Shown here piece after piece: positions 1-11,999 of a stretch of DNA of 64,000 nt. The stretch lies in assembly GCA_023897205.1 (NCBI GenBank), contig JAHWDD010000002.1:7006001-7070000 (forward strand). Reading direction: 5' to 3'. Numbering within the stretch: the first letter of the stretch is position 1; every line of letters begins with the position of its first letter. Both the position numbers and the translations under genes were made by a program. Source of the stretch: Exophiala sp. HKRS030 (lineage: Eukaryota > Ascomycota > Eurotiomycetes > Chaetothyriales > Herpotrichiellaceae). Under the pieces are notes generated by a model, which saw nothing but the letters and a program-made list of their open reading frames with translations, ran no database searches and was not told where the DNA came from.

Positions 1-2397
1 CTTGCTTGGTCTCTCCGTGAGCACAGTGAGATCCGCCTGATGATCGACCTTGACGTCGAGGCGGGTCGTCCGGCCTCCAGAGAGGGACGAAACGCTTTCC
101 GCTTGCATATCAAGAAGACTCGTGAGGTGGACATCAGCCTCATCCAGCAATATCTAGCCGGACGCATCCAGTACGGACAAGAGGTTGCGGAATGCGTCAA
201 TTTCATGGATCACCTTCTCCGTGAAGGTCCCAATTCCAATCCTCAATTTCTCACTGTTCGTCGATCACTCTTCAAGCGTCAGGGCCAGCGTTCCGATCTC
301 GGTGGTAGCGTTGAAGTGTGGCGTGGGGTTTATCAGTCAATGCGTATGGCCGAAGGGCAGAAGCTCATCATCAACCTAGACGTTGCCAATACTTGCTTCT
401 GGAAGCCAGGTTCCCTTCTGGCCACAATCATCACGAGATGGGGCATGCAGACTCCTGCGGTGGTAGCGGCTAAGTTGGGAACCCGTGGCAATGGATCGTC
501 AGAGGAAAGTTATGACCACGCCACGGTTCGAAAGGGACTCAAGGGCGTGATGGTCGTCGCTCAGTACCCGGGCAACCCGTTCCCGAACAAGGAATGGAAA
601 ATTCACACTATTTCCACGAGCAACGCCCATCAGGAGCAACTTGAGTGGAAGGACCCAGTTACCAAGAGACCTACCGGTGAGAATTTGTCTGTTGCTCAGT
701 ATTTCCAACGCAAATACAATGTCGCGCTACAGTACCCCGATCTACCCTTGGTAGAGATGACGAAGAAGGGTGTCAAATACCCCATGGAACTCCTTGTGGT
801 CCTTCCCGGCTCACGCTACCTGACCAAACTGGACGAGATCCAAACTGCAAACATGATCAAGTTTGCAGTCAGCCCCCCTCACGTTCGTCTTCAGGCCATC
901 AATGAAGGCAAGTCCTGGCTCAACTGGGATGGAGATTCTTATTTGAAGAATTACGGTCTACGCATCAATCCAAACCCGATCAAAACCAATGCCCGAGTTC
1001 TGCCGGCTCCAGGTGTGAAATTTGGCAACAAAGTTCAACAGCCGGGCACGAAAGGTCGATGGGACCTTCGTGGTTGCAAATTCCTCCACCGTAACCCTCA
1101 GGAACTTACCTCTTGGGGCATCGGTTTCTTTCCAGGACGTCTCAAACCAGACAAGCCAGCTCTCAACAAGTTTGCCCTTGACTTTACGCGGACTTATCGT
1201 GAACATGGTGGTCAGGTTGCGAACCACCCTCCGGTCCTGATGGCACTGAAGGCAGACGTCGGTGAGGCCGTCAATGATCTGTACCAAGCCACCGGCAACC
1301 ATTTTCAGCGTCGCCCCCAATTGCTGATATTCCTTCTCCAAGATCGGCAGGCGTTTCACTACCTGCGTATCAAGAAGTCGATGGATTGCCGCTTTGGAAT
1401 CGTCAGTCAATGCATGCAGCTCCAGCAGGTCTTGAAAGGAAACCCGCAGTACTACTCCAATGTACTGATGAAGGTCAATGCTAAGCTCGGCGGTTCTACT
1501 GCTCAGGCAGTGTCACATCCTTCCTCGGGGTTCAAAGGTTTCAATAAGCCCACCATGATCATCGGTGCTGATGTGTCTCATGCTTCCCCTGGAAGTGAGC
1601 AGGCCTCGATGGCTGCCATCACTGTCTCCTTTGACAGATTCGCAGGCCGATATGCTGCTGCATGCCAGACCAACGGCCGTCGTGTTGAGATGATTACCGA
1701 AAACAATTGGAAGAGCATGCTCAAACCTCTTGCGACTCAGTGGATGAGCCAAGTCGGCGGTGGAGTCATTCCATCGCAAGTCTACTACATTCGCGACGGT
1801 GTTTCTGAAGGTCAATTCATTCAGGTGATGAGATCAGAAGTCCCGCACATCAGATCGGTCTTGTCGGAGTGCAATAACAACAAGCCTTGGAATGGCAAAC
1901 TCACTGTCGTTATTGCCGGTAAGCGTCACCACGTTCGAGCCTTTCCCGGAAAGGACGCAGGTGATCAGAAGGGCAATCCGCTACCTGGTTGCTTGATCGA
2001 GCGAGATGTTACAAGTCCGTATGAATTCGACTTCTATCTCTACTCTCACACCGCCTTGCAGGGTACTTCCCGCCCGACACATTACAGCATCATCTACGAC
2101 GATGCCAATCATACGCCGAATGCCCTTCAGAACATGCTCTACGAACATTGTTACCAGTACATGCGCAGCACCACATCTGTGAGCTTACATCCAGCGGCCT
2201 ACTACGCTCATCTTGCGTCCAATCGTGCCAAAGCTCACGAGGATGTTCCAGCCCACCGAGGACCCCAGGGTGGTGCAGGCTTCAAGATGAAAACCCCTAG
2301 TGGATCGTCTCAACCATCAGAGTCGGAAGTTGCTCCACTCATGCCCCTGTTCTCGGGTGCCGGTTCTTCAATCCTGTGGTCCATGTGGTACATCTAG
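1..2397 (+). CDS. Argonaute protein, 3' part (5' end outside the window)
   Basis: Argonaute binds small RNAs and cleaves or silences matching transcripts (the quelling/RNAi pathway). The frame is open from base 1, so the true start lies left of the window; the first ATG here, at 40, is internal. The visible part covers the end of the N domain, the linker, PAZ, MID and a complete PIWI domain. Counting from the Met at 40, the PIWI catalytic tetrad is complete: Asp511 (in IGADVSH), Glu550 (in RRVEM), Asp586 (in IRDGVSEGQ) and His724 (in YYAHLAS). It is therefore expected to be a slicer. The protein ends in MWYI, the usual form of an Argonaute C-terminus that sits in the PIWI fold. No intron is needed in this part. 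The gene converges on skt5. Whether it is the quelling (QDE-2) or the meiotic-silencing paralogue cannot be decided from this part alone. Confidence 0.96.
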   Translation, partial: LAWSLREHSEIRLMIDLDVEAGRPASREGRNAFRLHIKKTREVDISLIQQYLAGRIQYGQEVAECVNFMDHLLREGPNSNPQFLTVRRSLFKRQGQRSDLGGSVEVWRGVYQSMRMAEGQKLIINLDVANTCFWKPGSLLATIITRWGMQTPAVVAAKLGTRGNGSSEESYDHATVRKGLKGVMVVAQYPGNPFPNKEWKIHTISTSNAHQEQLEWKDPVTKRPTGENLSVAQYFQRKYNVALQYPDLPLVEMTKKGVKYPMELLVVLPGSRYLTKLDEIQTANMIKFAVSPPHVRLQAINEGKSWLNWDGDSYLKNYGLRINPNPIKTNARVLPAPGVKFGNKVQQPGTKGRWDLRGCKFLHRNPQELTSWGIGFFPGRLKPDKPALNKFALDFTRTYREHGGQVANHPPVLMALKADVGEAVNDLYQATGNHFQRRPQLLIFLLQDRQAFHYLRIKKSMDCRFGIVSQCMQLQQVLKGNPQYYSNVLMKVNAKLGGSTAQAVSHPSSGFKGFNKPTMIIGADVSHASPGSEQASMAAITVSFDRFAGRYAAACQTNGRRVEMITENNWKSMLKPLATQWMSQVGGGVIPSQVYYIRDGVSEGQFIQVMRSEVPHIRSVLSECNNNKPWNGKLTVVIAGKRHHVRAFPGKDAGDQKGNPLPGCLIERDVTSPYEFDFYLYSHTALQGTSRPTHYSIIYDDANHTPNALQNMLYEHCYQYMRSTTSVSLHPAAYYAHLASNRAKAHEDVPAHRGPQGGAGFKMKTPSGSSQPSESEVAPLMPLFSGAGSSILWSMWYI

Positions 2398-3841
2398 CCA
2401 TCTGACAATTTCGGAGGGATTGCGGCACTGCGCGACACCTCTTGATCGACTTGACGCCATGGTCTAGAAAGCAGCTTGGATGCCACGTTTGAGCAGTTGA
2501 AGTCTCTGCTCCCAGAACAAAAGGCGAGGTCATACTCAACTGGCCAATGGATTCCCTCTTTTCAGCGTGTGTTTTTTTGTTACAGAAAATGGAAACTCCC
2601 CAAAAAAAAGCACAATCCAGATGGAGTGGACTCTTCCATGCTTCGGGTGGTTTAAGAGATCTGCTCTCTAGGATTGTCAACCTTCCTACAGCATCGACTC
2701 TCTTCGTGAAGTCAGCTGGCTGGTTGGTCTCAGTTTAGTTTAGTTTAGCCATCACATCACAAATCAATCAAAAATGATTGACCCAAACTGTCGACTCCTT
2801 TTATGTCTCGTGATAATCGTACGTGCCCATGTTTGAATTTCCTTTTGATTGTGCTTCGTGTGTTGCCCGGCTGAAGATACAAAAACTATGCCCTTTGCCA
2901 TGATATCTGCCCCCCGTACCTAGAGTCGGTCCTGCTCCAGGCCGCCGTGTCTTTGAAGGAGGATGTATATACATACTCGGTATCGCTCCGGCCATCATGC
3001 TCGGCCGAGGCATCGGGCAAGAGGGACGATGGACACCAAAAAAAAACATGGGCTTGATCCCTACATCTTGCATTTGTCTTCCCTTGCTGTCGATTACATT
3101 CGTGGGGGGAGAAGAAAAAGGCCCCTCTTCGATCCTTGCCTTTGTCGCACGGGGCGTCGATTCAAGTGCCGGCCCACGGAGCAAGCCGAAAAATCCACCT
3201 TGGGTGGTGGTATTGATACAGTATAGATTTGGGAAGGGGATCCCAATCGTCGAGCGAGCGGGAGAAAGAACGGGCAAAGGTGATCTTGGATATGTATGAC
3301 ATACTCTTGTGGGAATCAAAAATGATCAAGCCAGCCAGAGAGCTTTTTCATACCCACCTCAAGACGTTCGAACCCTTTTGTCTTTTTTTGGGGGGGGGGT
3401 CTTGCCTCTTTCTTTTTTTTCTTTTTCTTTCCTTGGACAAGTAATAAAAAAGAAAAAAAGGTCTCACACACACATCATCACCATCATCATATTATCGATA
3501 CATTACATACATGGAGAGAGTGAGCGTGTGAAACAGTCCACAAGTAGGAAAAGGGCATCCTGGACAGAGCGTCTCTCTCTCTCCCCCCCTCTCTGCAGGC
3601 CACTTCCAAGGGTTTCCGTAATAAACACAAACATTTCACTTTTCATATTCGTCCACAAGACCAATCGCCTGTGGCCCCCTTTCCCGCTTCAAAATCGAGG
3701 GAGTCCACACAAAACGGAAGGGGAAAGAAAAGAGAGACGTCTCAAGAATGTGTCTGTTTTTCATTCCTTGGGATGAGATGAATGAAGAAAAGGAGTAAAA
3801 AGGAAAACGTCTTCATTCCCATTACAACAAAACTACTTCTC
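2398..3841. other. Convergent intergenic region between Argonaute and skt5
   Basis: About 1.4 kb between two converging 3' ends. It holds no convincing gene. It contains T-rich and A-rich runs, a run of ten G at 3390-3399 and short CAT/CTC repeats, as expected for two 3' UTRs. Short open frames on both strands lack any family signature. Confidence 0.6.
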
Positions 3842-6800
3842 TCACATGACGACACATTCCCCGTCACTTTGTCTGTTGACGTTCGACCGTGAAACTCGTG
3901 TCTTTTGCATCTTTTGACCTCGTTTCAATTCCTCGAGGCGTTCCCGGGCTTTTGGGAAATTTTGAGCTAAAGATTGACAGGAAGGTTAGTTTCAATACCA
4001 ACAGGACAGAAAAAGACGGAAGAGGGGTAATGACGAAAAAACACCACTCACATGCTGCTCTGTAATACCACCTCTTGGCCTCCTCGACATCAACTCCCGT
4101 CCCGATGCCGACCTCGTTGAAATAACCCATTGCGTATTCGGCCTTTGCGAGATTGGAACTAGCGGCCTTTCGAGCCCAGAGAAACGCCTCGGTGTCGCTC
4201 TGAACCAAAAGCGGTTCGCTGCCAGTGAGGTACCACCCACTCAGGGCGAGCTCGGATTGGTGTTCACCCTGGGCCGCGGCGCGCGTGTACCAGGCTATGC
4301 TCTGCCGCGCGTCGATGGGACAGCCGAGCAAGCCGTACTCAAACGCCGACCCAAGTCGGAACTGGGAATACTTGTAGCCCAACTCGGCGGCCTGCTGGAA
4401 CAGTTGGAATGCGTACCGCTCATCGCGGATGATGCTGTCGTTCCCAGACGCAGACTCATAGAGGAGACCCAGTTCGTGCAACGCGTGCGGGTTGTCTTTG
4501 TCGGCCCGTTCGGCGGCACGTTTGAGCCACGACACAGCTTCACGTGGACTCTTCGGTTGTCCCAGCAGGCCTTTGAGCTGGATCATGCCCATTTTGTACA
4601 TGGCGGGCGTGTCGCCCAGCGTGGCGGCGCGCTTGTACCATTGAATCGCTTTCAGGGGGTCGCGGCGCGTACCACCACCTTCTTCGGAGCCCAGTTCGCA
4701 ACACACGGCGACACGGTAGGCACTTTGCGCATGATTGAGTTTGGCGGCCGATTGATAGAGATGGAAAGCTTCTTTTGGATCAACTGGAAGTCCCAAGAGA
4801 CCTTGGCCATGACAGTCGGCGAGGTAGAACATGGCGTCGGGATAACTGGCCGCGACAAGTCTCTTGATCAATTTGTGCGCGTCGAAAATGTATTTTTCTC
4901 GGTTCTTTTGAGTTTGTTTGGCATCAGCCGCACCACCTTCGTCCGCCAGCACTCTAGCAGCCTCAACTTCTTTCTTTGCAAGTTTCAAACCGACGGCATA
5001 GTTGGCTGGATTTTTGCTGTATTCTACACGAAGGCTGTTGAGCTCTTGAAGAGTTACAGGGGGCGTATCGCTACGGCCAGTTGCACTATCTCGCTTTTGT
5101 ACAGGGGCTGATTGTGCTTGTGCCATTGCTGGTGGAGCAGGTTGGACTTGCGGTTGATATCCATTTCCACTTCCTCTAACTGGCTCGGGGTGAGCTGGGA
5201 GAGCGTCTGGGTTGGTATTGAGGTTGACACTCGAATCGCCATAGTGTCTGACTGGAACCGGATGTGCAGACGAGGTCGAAGGTCGAGGAGGACCAGGGTT
5301 ATAATTGTCCTGGGATGGTTTCCTGGGCGGTGGACCACCCGAGTAATTTTCCTGAGACATACCTCGTGGGGTAGGTTGTTGCTGTCCATAGGGTTGTCTC
5401 TGCTGTTGACTTGGACTTGGACTATAGCCCTGGTTGTACTGGTTGGGGACAGGTGCCGAAGGAGCCCTGAATTGGTCAGAGTAGCTTCGGTCGTATGGTG
5501 CAACCATATCAGGCTGCGGCGGTGGCCGTTGGGCATTACTCGTGTGGGGACGTGCAGGGTATTGGTCCTGACTGAATGATCGATACGGAGGAGCATTGTT
5601 TGGGATGGGTGGCAGATCCCCTGTAGGTGGCGGTTTCATGTTGTTCCTGCTTGCTGATCGAGGAGGATACTGTGCTTGCGGACGCTGAGTGCCCTCATAG
5701 CCCCCTGGTCCAGGCCTGGGACCATCATTGTAACCATTTTGATATGTTGCAGGAGATGGGCGATCGACCGATCCAGTGTTTCTGCTTGGCGGCAGATCAA
5801 AAGCAAAGTCCGCGAGAGGAGAACTGTTGTTGTTGTGTTTCAACGGTGGTGATGGGATGATGTCGGCAGTATCGACTGGGGGAGGGAACGATCCGGGAAC
5901 TTGGTAGGTTGGCTTGCGGTAAACTTGCTGGTCAAAAGGTGCTTGCCCAGTGCTAATATGGTCTTCGGGTTTTTCATTAGCATTTGTGGGTATAGCATCA
6001 AAGTTTGGCATTTCTTGACTCCTTGTCTTGTTTGGCCCAGCAGTGTTGGGCACTCCTCTATAGCTGTTCGGGTCGAAGCCCTCGGTACGGGGCGGACGAA
6101 CTGGTTGACGCTGTTGCGGCTGCGGTGGCGGCTCTACAGGTGATTCGTCGGCTCTCGAAGAGGGAACATAATCTTGTGCATATCCTTCGTCTCGAAGATA
6201 CTCATTGCGGGAAGCATCTTGTGGAGGGAGCTGATTCATGTGCGCTCCATACTCTCCTGGAGCGCCATATCTGTCCATTCCACCAAAAGGCCCGGTTTGC
6301 GCGTATTCGCGGTTGTTCGGGGGTGGAGGTCCTCGTGGATCTTGCCGTGGTACACGTCGAGGCGAAGGAGGAACATTTTCCTGCGATCGATGTGGTGGTC
6401 TGTTGAGGTCCATAGAGTCCTGTCTCTGGGCTACCCCGTAATCTTGAAGCGGTGGAGGGCGAGATACATCCTGTGGACGCCTGTCCCTTGATGGATTCGG
6501 CTCTTGCGGGTGATATCTCATCTCCTGAGGAGGCATCTGATGGTCCATCGGAGGTGGCATGGGTCGCTCCATGCTCGGTCTGCCACCATGTGAAGTATTA
6601 GACCTGTGTTCATCCCTCTTGCGGTGTCCATGCGACGTGTTTGGGCGTGCTTCTCGACTGTCTGGTCTCTCGTTGAGGCTCAAACCTTTCAACTCAGCAT
6701 CCAGACTGCTGTGCCTCTGTCTCTCAACCGGCTTCTTTTTTTGCGGCCAAGCGCCAAAAGGATTGTCCCAGGCTAGGTTCTTCGGCGACGTCGGTTCGGC

Positions 6801-7378
6801 TAGAATGCGTTCTCGCGCTATCTCCTGTCAGCATTTTGTCCATGAGCGGGATGATCCGTCATACTCTTCTGTCTTTTTTGTGGTGTAGATGGACCAGATC
6901 TTGCTTCCCGCGACGGTCTCTGTCCGCCTGAAGAATGATTGTGATACTCTGGCTGCGGCCTGCTTGGTGCATTTGTACGGTAACGTTCGTCGTATTGGTA
7001 TGTGCGACCTGAGGACGGGGCTTGCTCGGGATAAGGGTCGCGCTGCGGCGGAGGTGGTTGTGAGTATCCGTTTCCGTTGTCGTAATAAGGCGGATCTTGG
7101 AAACCACTCGGTTGATATTGATCCTGGACTTGGCCTTGCCAATGTCCATTTCGACCGTAATTCGTTGGAGGCTGCTGCACATGACCATAGCCGTCGTCGT
7201 ACCCGTTGCGATCTTGAGGATAGTCATTGTACTGCTGATACCCCTGGTTGTATGATGTTCCCTGGCTGCGCCCATTCTCTTGCCATTGTCTCTGGTCATT
7301 CCTACGATCATACTGGTAAGGCTGCTGCACCTGGGTTGGACCTTGTTGCCATTGCTGGCGATATTGGTTGCTCGCCAT
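3842..7378 (-). CDS. skt5: Skt5/Chs4-like activator of chitin synthase III, Sel1 repeats, CaaX tail
   Basis: Skt5/Chs4 recruits and activates class IV chitin synthase (Chs3) at the plasma membrane and septa. The model has three exons, 7378-6865, 6817-4052 and 3966-3842, giving 1,134 aa. Intron 1 is only 47 nt (GTATGA donor, TGCTGAC branch, ATAG acceptor) and intron 2 is 85 nt. The first ~800 residues are disordered and rich in Gln, Pro, Tyr and Ser. Seven Sel1 repeats follow, about residues 827-1100 (pattern A..LG..Y..G...A..W...AA). The last exon ends in Cys-Val-Val-Met, a CaaX prenylation box, as in known Skt5 proteins. That tail is seen only if intron 2 is removed. The start at 7378 is the first Met of the Gln-rich leader. 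The gene converges on Argonaute. Confidence 0.93.
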
Positions 7379-9406
7379 TGTCGCAAGCTGACGGAGATCA
7401 GTCTTGGAACCGGCCGAGCCGACGATGCGCGTGTTGAATCTTGGAGGACGGCGACGGCTTGCGGCAGAATGCGCAAAACAAAGAAAACTGCCGATGAAGC
7501 GAAGCTGGTTTTCAAGTTGAGGTCAACGAAGGCCCTTTGTTCTTTTGGGCTGGTCCGGTGGAATCGAAGAGCGCGAAACAATGCCTTGCAACGCAACCAG
7601 GCGTAGAGCAGTTCAAGAAAGAATTGTTGAAAGGACCGAACGGAAAAACAAAAAAAAAGAAGTGAACCAACTGTCCCACGATGACGAGTTGTCACAACAA
7701 AGAGCAGGTGTACGATGGTTATGCTCGTGTGTGTGGTGGGCAAAGTCAATGCACAGCAGTGGGCGGGAGGTGGTCGAAGCGTATGTGCAAGTACGGAGCA
7801 CGAGTCCCTAAGGCCGTGGCGAGGCTGATGCTAAGTTCCAGGTACGGAGCATTCTTATGGGGACTCGTATGGAGGGTCTACTACTGTACGGACTCAATCC
7901 AGGCCACTCATAGACTCCTTACAAGTATGATTACTCCGTTGTCTACACAGGCTAATGCGATCGATCCCGGCACTCGCTTGAAAGCCTGTAAGGAGCTCGT
8001 CTTAATTACTCCATACATGGGTACGGATACTTATTCAGTAGGGCAAGGACGCCGAAGGACCAGTCTAGAGAGACATTAATCTCTGATAGTCTAGTTCTGT
8101 CATTTAATTAGCAATTTCAAAAGACATGTTTTTTTAAGAGCGTCTAAGTAGGTGACGCCTAATAGAGCCTAAAAAATGTTCTCTCTGCTAAAGCTTTAGG
8201 TATGGCCGTAGCTACTAGTCTACTCAGTCTGGGGTTTCATCCCCCTTATTTCTTTGGTAGTCACTACAGGCCTTATTAGGTACTCTTTACCTAGAATGTC
8301 TAATAGTATAATGTCTTTTTAAACCGTCATAGGAATTATGGGACTAAGCTATTTCTGCACGCCTCCGTATCCATAGGTCCGATGGCAAGGTGACTCCGTA
8401 ATGATTACGAGTACTGCGCACTGCGCAGTACTGTAGATATCGTCATGTAGCAAAGGTACGAGTACAGCTACTGAACATCTCTTTTCGAACATATTTTTCG
8501 GATACTTTGTACTCGTAACTCTTTAGTGTAGCCCTTATGAGTACGAGTGCTCCATAGCTTGGTGGCGGTTGATGGGCAGCCGACAGCCCACCGAGGCACT
8601 GGCTGCCAGGTACAGATCCTTGATTTGTTGCTTCTCGGGCACTGATCGCCCACTAACCTCTACCTACCCAAAGGCACCCAAAGGTGTTCCGGGTACGACT
8701 AGACTACGGGCCACTTACGTGGGGGGCGCACCAGGCCAACGTGGACTCTTTGACCTCCATCATGCCCAGAACAGCCACTGACCTACTCCCGCAGGACTGA
8801 AAGCTACACCACCTGTTTACCTGACAGCCGTTTTTGCCATGCCCTGCCACTCTCAAAAGATCAATGCCCTTCCACGCCGTCATCTTGACATGTCAGATGA
8901 ACAGATTTATCGCTTATCGGTGGCCGAATGTATCGTACATGAGCACAGAGAACTACGTAACTCTCCTCGTGGACGAATTGTGGCTGGTGAGTTGAAGTAT
9001 TCTGCACAAAGTATGTCTCAGCCACATTCGTACTGTACGGCCAGCCCGATTCAGTCTCGGCGGGATTGGCTGACGATCAGACAGTATGGATGATGTTTCA
9101 ACCACCCAGCACCGAGTCAATCACAGCCTAACAAACGACATGTTGTTTCAACCACTTCAAGACGGATTCTCCTTTGCCGGTCTCAACTGTGATGATGATT
9201 ACTCCGTACACTGCAATTCTCGACGACTCGTCCACATCTTTCACCCTTTTTTTGTTGCGCACAATATGACGTAGCTTCTATCGTCGTCCAGCCCTTCCAC
9301 CGCGACAAGTCGGAAAGCATCCTCTTACCGTCGAACCGACAAGGCCCGCTTAAACCACCTGGGTGTTTCAATATCTGTTCCCTTGCTCTCTCCTCCTATC
9401 CAGCAG
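7379..9406. other. Intergenic region upstream of skt5 and downstream of rec8
   Basis: About 2 kb with no gene I can support. Several open frames of 60-130 codons exist but show no known motif. The middle part (about 8080-8560) is AT-rich and poor in CpG, has many TAG/CTA triplets, and carries a 23-bp palindrome and one TACTCCGTA word. It could be a decayed repeat, but no transposase or reverse transcriptase remnant is visible. Confidence 0.5.
8410..8432. repeat. Perfect 23-bp palindrome
   Basis: Two 11-base arms, AGTACTGCGCA and TGCGCAGTACT, are exact reverse complements separated by a single C. The flanking bases do not extend the match. It lies in AT-rich intergenic DNA, about 1 kb from both neighbouring genes. 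It could be a protein-binding site, a cruciform or the remains of an inverted-repeat element. Confidence 0.85.
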
Positions 9407-11999
9407 TCATGTAAAATTGGCAACTGAAATTTCAATGTCTCCAAACGGTTCACCCTGTGTCACCTCGAGCAAACCCCTGGTGACTAATGCGAGAACGTGG
9501 AGAAGGCCCTGAGCGCCAACAATATACGAATTCTGAGTCGGTGGAAGTAACTCTTCAAACGTGATTCCGTTCGACATCTCCGTACTCTCACCGACCTCCC
9601 CTTGATCACGTGGCTGCTCGTTGATCTTCGTCTTTACGAAACTGAGAAAATTGTTGGCTTCATTCTCCAAGGCCATCGCGATCCATGAACTCTGCTGCGC
9701 CGTCTGGGTATCGACATCAGCGGCCGGTCCGTACAGCTCAAAGTCCTCCACGTCGGTGCCGAGGCCAAGCTGCGCATCCAGGTCTGCGAACTCATCTTCA
9801 GTATTGCTGGTTAGAAGTGAAGGGCTGCCGATCCTAGACGCACCGGAGCCTCTTCCCAGCAAAGGGCTTGCAGAGGTGAGACGAGATCCGCGCCTTCCAA
9901 GTGCCGAAGGTGGACCGAGTTCCATACCGCCGGGTAGACCTCCCACGCTGGAGCTCAATCTCGCTACCAATCCGCTCCCCAAGGGCTGAGCAGAACTATG
10001 ACGAGATGCGGAGACATTCCAGGGCATACCTGATGAGCGGTCGGGCAGCGAGGAAGGCGCTTGTCGACCGACTTCGCTCTCGGGGTTGAAGTTGTCGCTT
10101 GGGAACATTGGGACATCGTCGTCATCACCAAAGACGAAGCCGTCGCCCCCGACGTCGTGCCCACGAGCTACCCCTTCGTCGGAAGTTGTTCTGGCTCTGA
10201 CTCGTCTCGCCTCTTCATCGTCCCCATCCTCATCGGTTTCGGAGCCGCTGCGCGATCTTTTGACACCGATGGGCACACCCTTGAGCAGGTCCCAGAGTGA
10301 CTGACCGCTGAACATCGCAAGAGGGTGCGGTTCTCTGTCGGCACCAAAGCTGGTGGCAACATTGCCGATACCTTGTTCCATGACCCAGAATTCCGCCTTC
10401 TTCTTTGCTTCACGGTGTGACTTTTGATTTTGCTTTGCCTTGTATGCCTCATCCATGTTGGCGAGGTAGTTCTGGTTCCAGTTGCTCAGGTCTCGGTTGG
10501 TCAACTCTGTTCGCTGGTCTGGTCGAAGAGGCTTTACCTGACGCACACGTTGCTGCGGTGCCTCGGCCGTCTCTGATTGCTCCTGGTAGGACTCGGTGAG
10601 GGAAGTGCCATGTTCGCTTTGTTGTGCCTCTGTACCTGCACGCTGCGGTGTCACTGGAGCTCCAGCATTCTGGACTGCAGCCTCCGAATCTTCAAACATG
10701 ATGATGTCCTCGTCAAAATGAATTTGATCGTCGGGCAATTGGACCCCAGGATAATTGTCGCCGCCAATACTCACGTTGCCCCCATGGGCAGCCCATGGAT
10801 CCATGCCTGCCTCGTCTCCGTCCTGCAAGAGCGCGGACACGGCCGGATGGAGAAACCCGTCGTCACCAAGGTCAAAGACAGGGTTGTCGAGAACGAGTGG
10901 CTCATCTTCGAACAGAGAATAGTGCTCTTGGGACTTGCTCCCATTCCCGGCATGGAAACTTGTTCCTGGTCCTGAACCGAAACCCGAAACCCCTCCAGGC
11001 GTGCTGTAAGAATGTATGTCCAGGCCAGCTTCTTCCTCTTCTCCTCCGACTCTTTCACATTCGTCAAGTCCGTCCTCATCACTAATCTGTAGACTAGACT
11101 GGGTCGAAGGGAGGCTGCGAGTTGAGGCACCGCTAGAGGCCTCGGACGGAATGCCAAAGGCAGCCAGGTCGAAATTGAGGTCTATTTCTGGGAAATAGAA
11201 AGGATCTTCTCGAATGTTGAGTTGTTCTGGTCTGTGTTTCATGCAAAAAAAATCGCAAATGGCCATCCCCGTCAGTCTCCGGGTGTGTCTATTTGTCGTT
11301 TTGTTCCTCAAAGCAACACACACACACTCACCTCGTCTTGCTCACTTCCGGATCAATTTCCATCTCATTCGAAGCATACTCGATCCCTCTCATCTTATCC
11401 CTCAGGCTCGTGACATCGACCAAGACATAACCACACTGTTGTGAAAAGACTCGTGTCATTCCGAACCTGTCGTCCCAAAGGAAAAGAAGTTAATCATGGA
11501 TAACTCTACAAAGAAAAATAAATCTCCTTTTCTTCCCCCTACGAGCCAAGTTTCCTCCATTTGGAGATGTGACTTACAGTAAGCTCCCCTGCAGGCGTAG
11601 TGCCATGGGCAACTCTGGCTCCGTGATGGTCTGGCATGCTCTTGGGACGTCGACGTCAAGGATCGCCCTACGTGTCACTTTCTTCAGGTTGGATTTGGCA
11701 CCGAGTGTCGCCACCAGCCTTTTGAGAGAGAGAGAGAAGGGATTGTCAGCGTCAGGGGTAGCTTAGAAACGCGATAAACGCGAGAGAGACGCGATAGACA
11801 AAAAGAACGTACCATATTGTAGCTACTCCGTGTTGACGACTCGTCAGAACTAAAAAAAAGGAAGGGTGGTTGATTATCAGTATTGGGGCCTTCAACTCAA
11901 TCTCTAGTCCACACACACAAACCCCCTCCCCTTTCGGGCTCACGTGAAGAAAACTAAAACCAACAAAGACAAAAACGTACTCTCGTGGCTGTAGAACAT
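9407..11999 (-). CDS. rec8: Meiotic cohesin subunit Rec8 (kleisin)
   Basis: Rec8 is the meiotic kleisin that closes the cohesin ring and is cut by separase. Five exons join in frame: 11999-11981, 11849-11813, 11718-11578, 11466-11332 and 11231-9407, giving 718 aa. The N-terminus reads MFYSHEILTSRQHGVATIW followed by LVATLGAKSNLKKVTRRAI, the hallmark of the Rad21/Rec8 N-terminal domain that binds Smc3. The middle (about residues 130-600) is acidic and disordered, with patches such as ETDEDGDDEEARR that fit separase or kinase target regions. The C-terminus (FEELLPPTQ, then VGAQGLLHVLALVTRGLLEV) is the winged-helix end that binds Smc1. The first two exons are only 19 and 37 nt. Rec8 fits better than mitotic Rad21 because of the CxQTITEPELPMALRLQG pattern, but this rests on memory of the family. 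Confidence 0.9.

Noticed and set aside
4257..5111. 284-codon plus-strand frame opposite skt5
   Set aside because: It lies antisense to the conserved Sel1-repeat region and has no motif; a shadow frame.
8080..8560. AT-rich, CpG-poor stretch as a mutated (RIP-like) transposon
   Set aside because: No reverse transcriptase, integrase, transposase or terminal repeats could be seen, so a transposon call is not supported.
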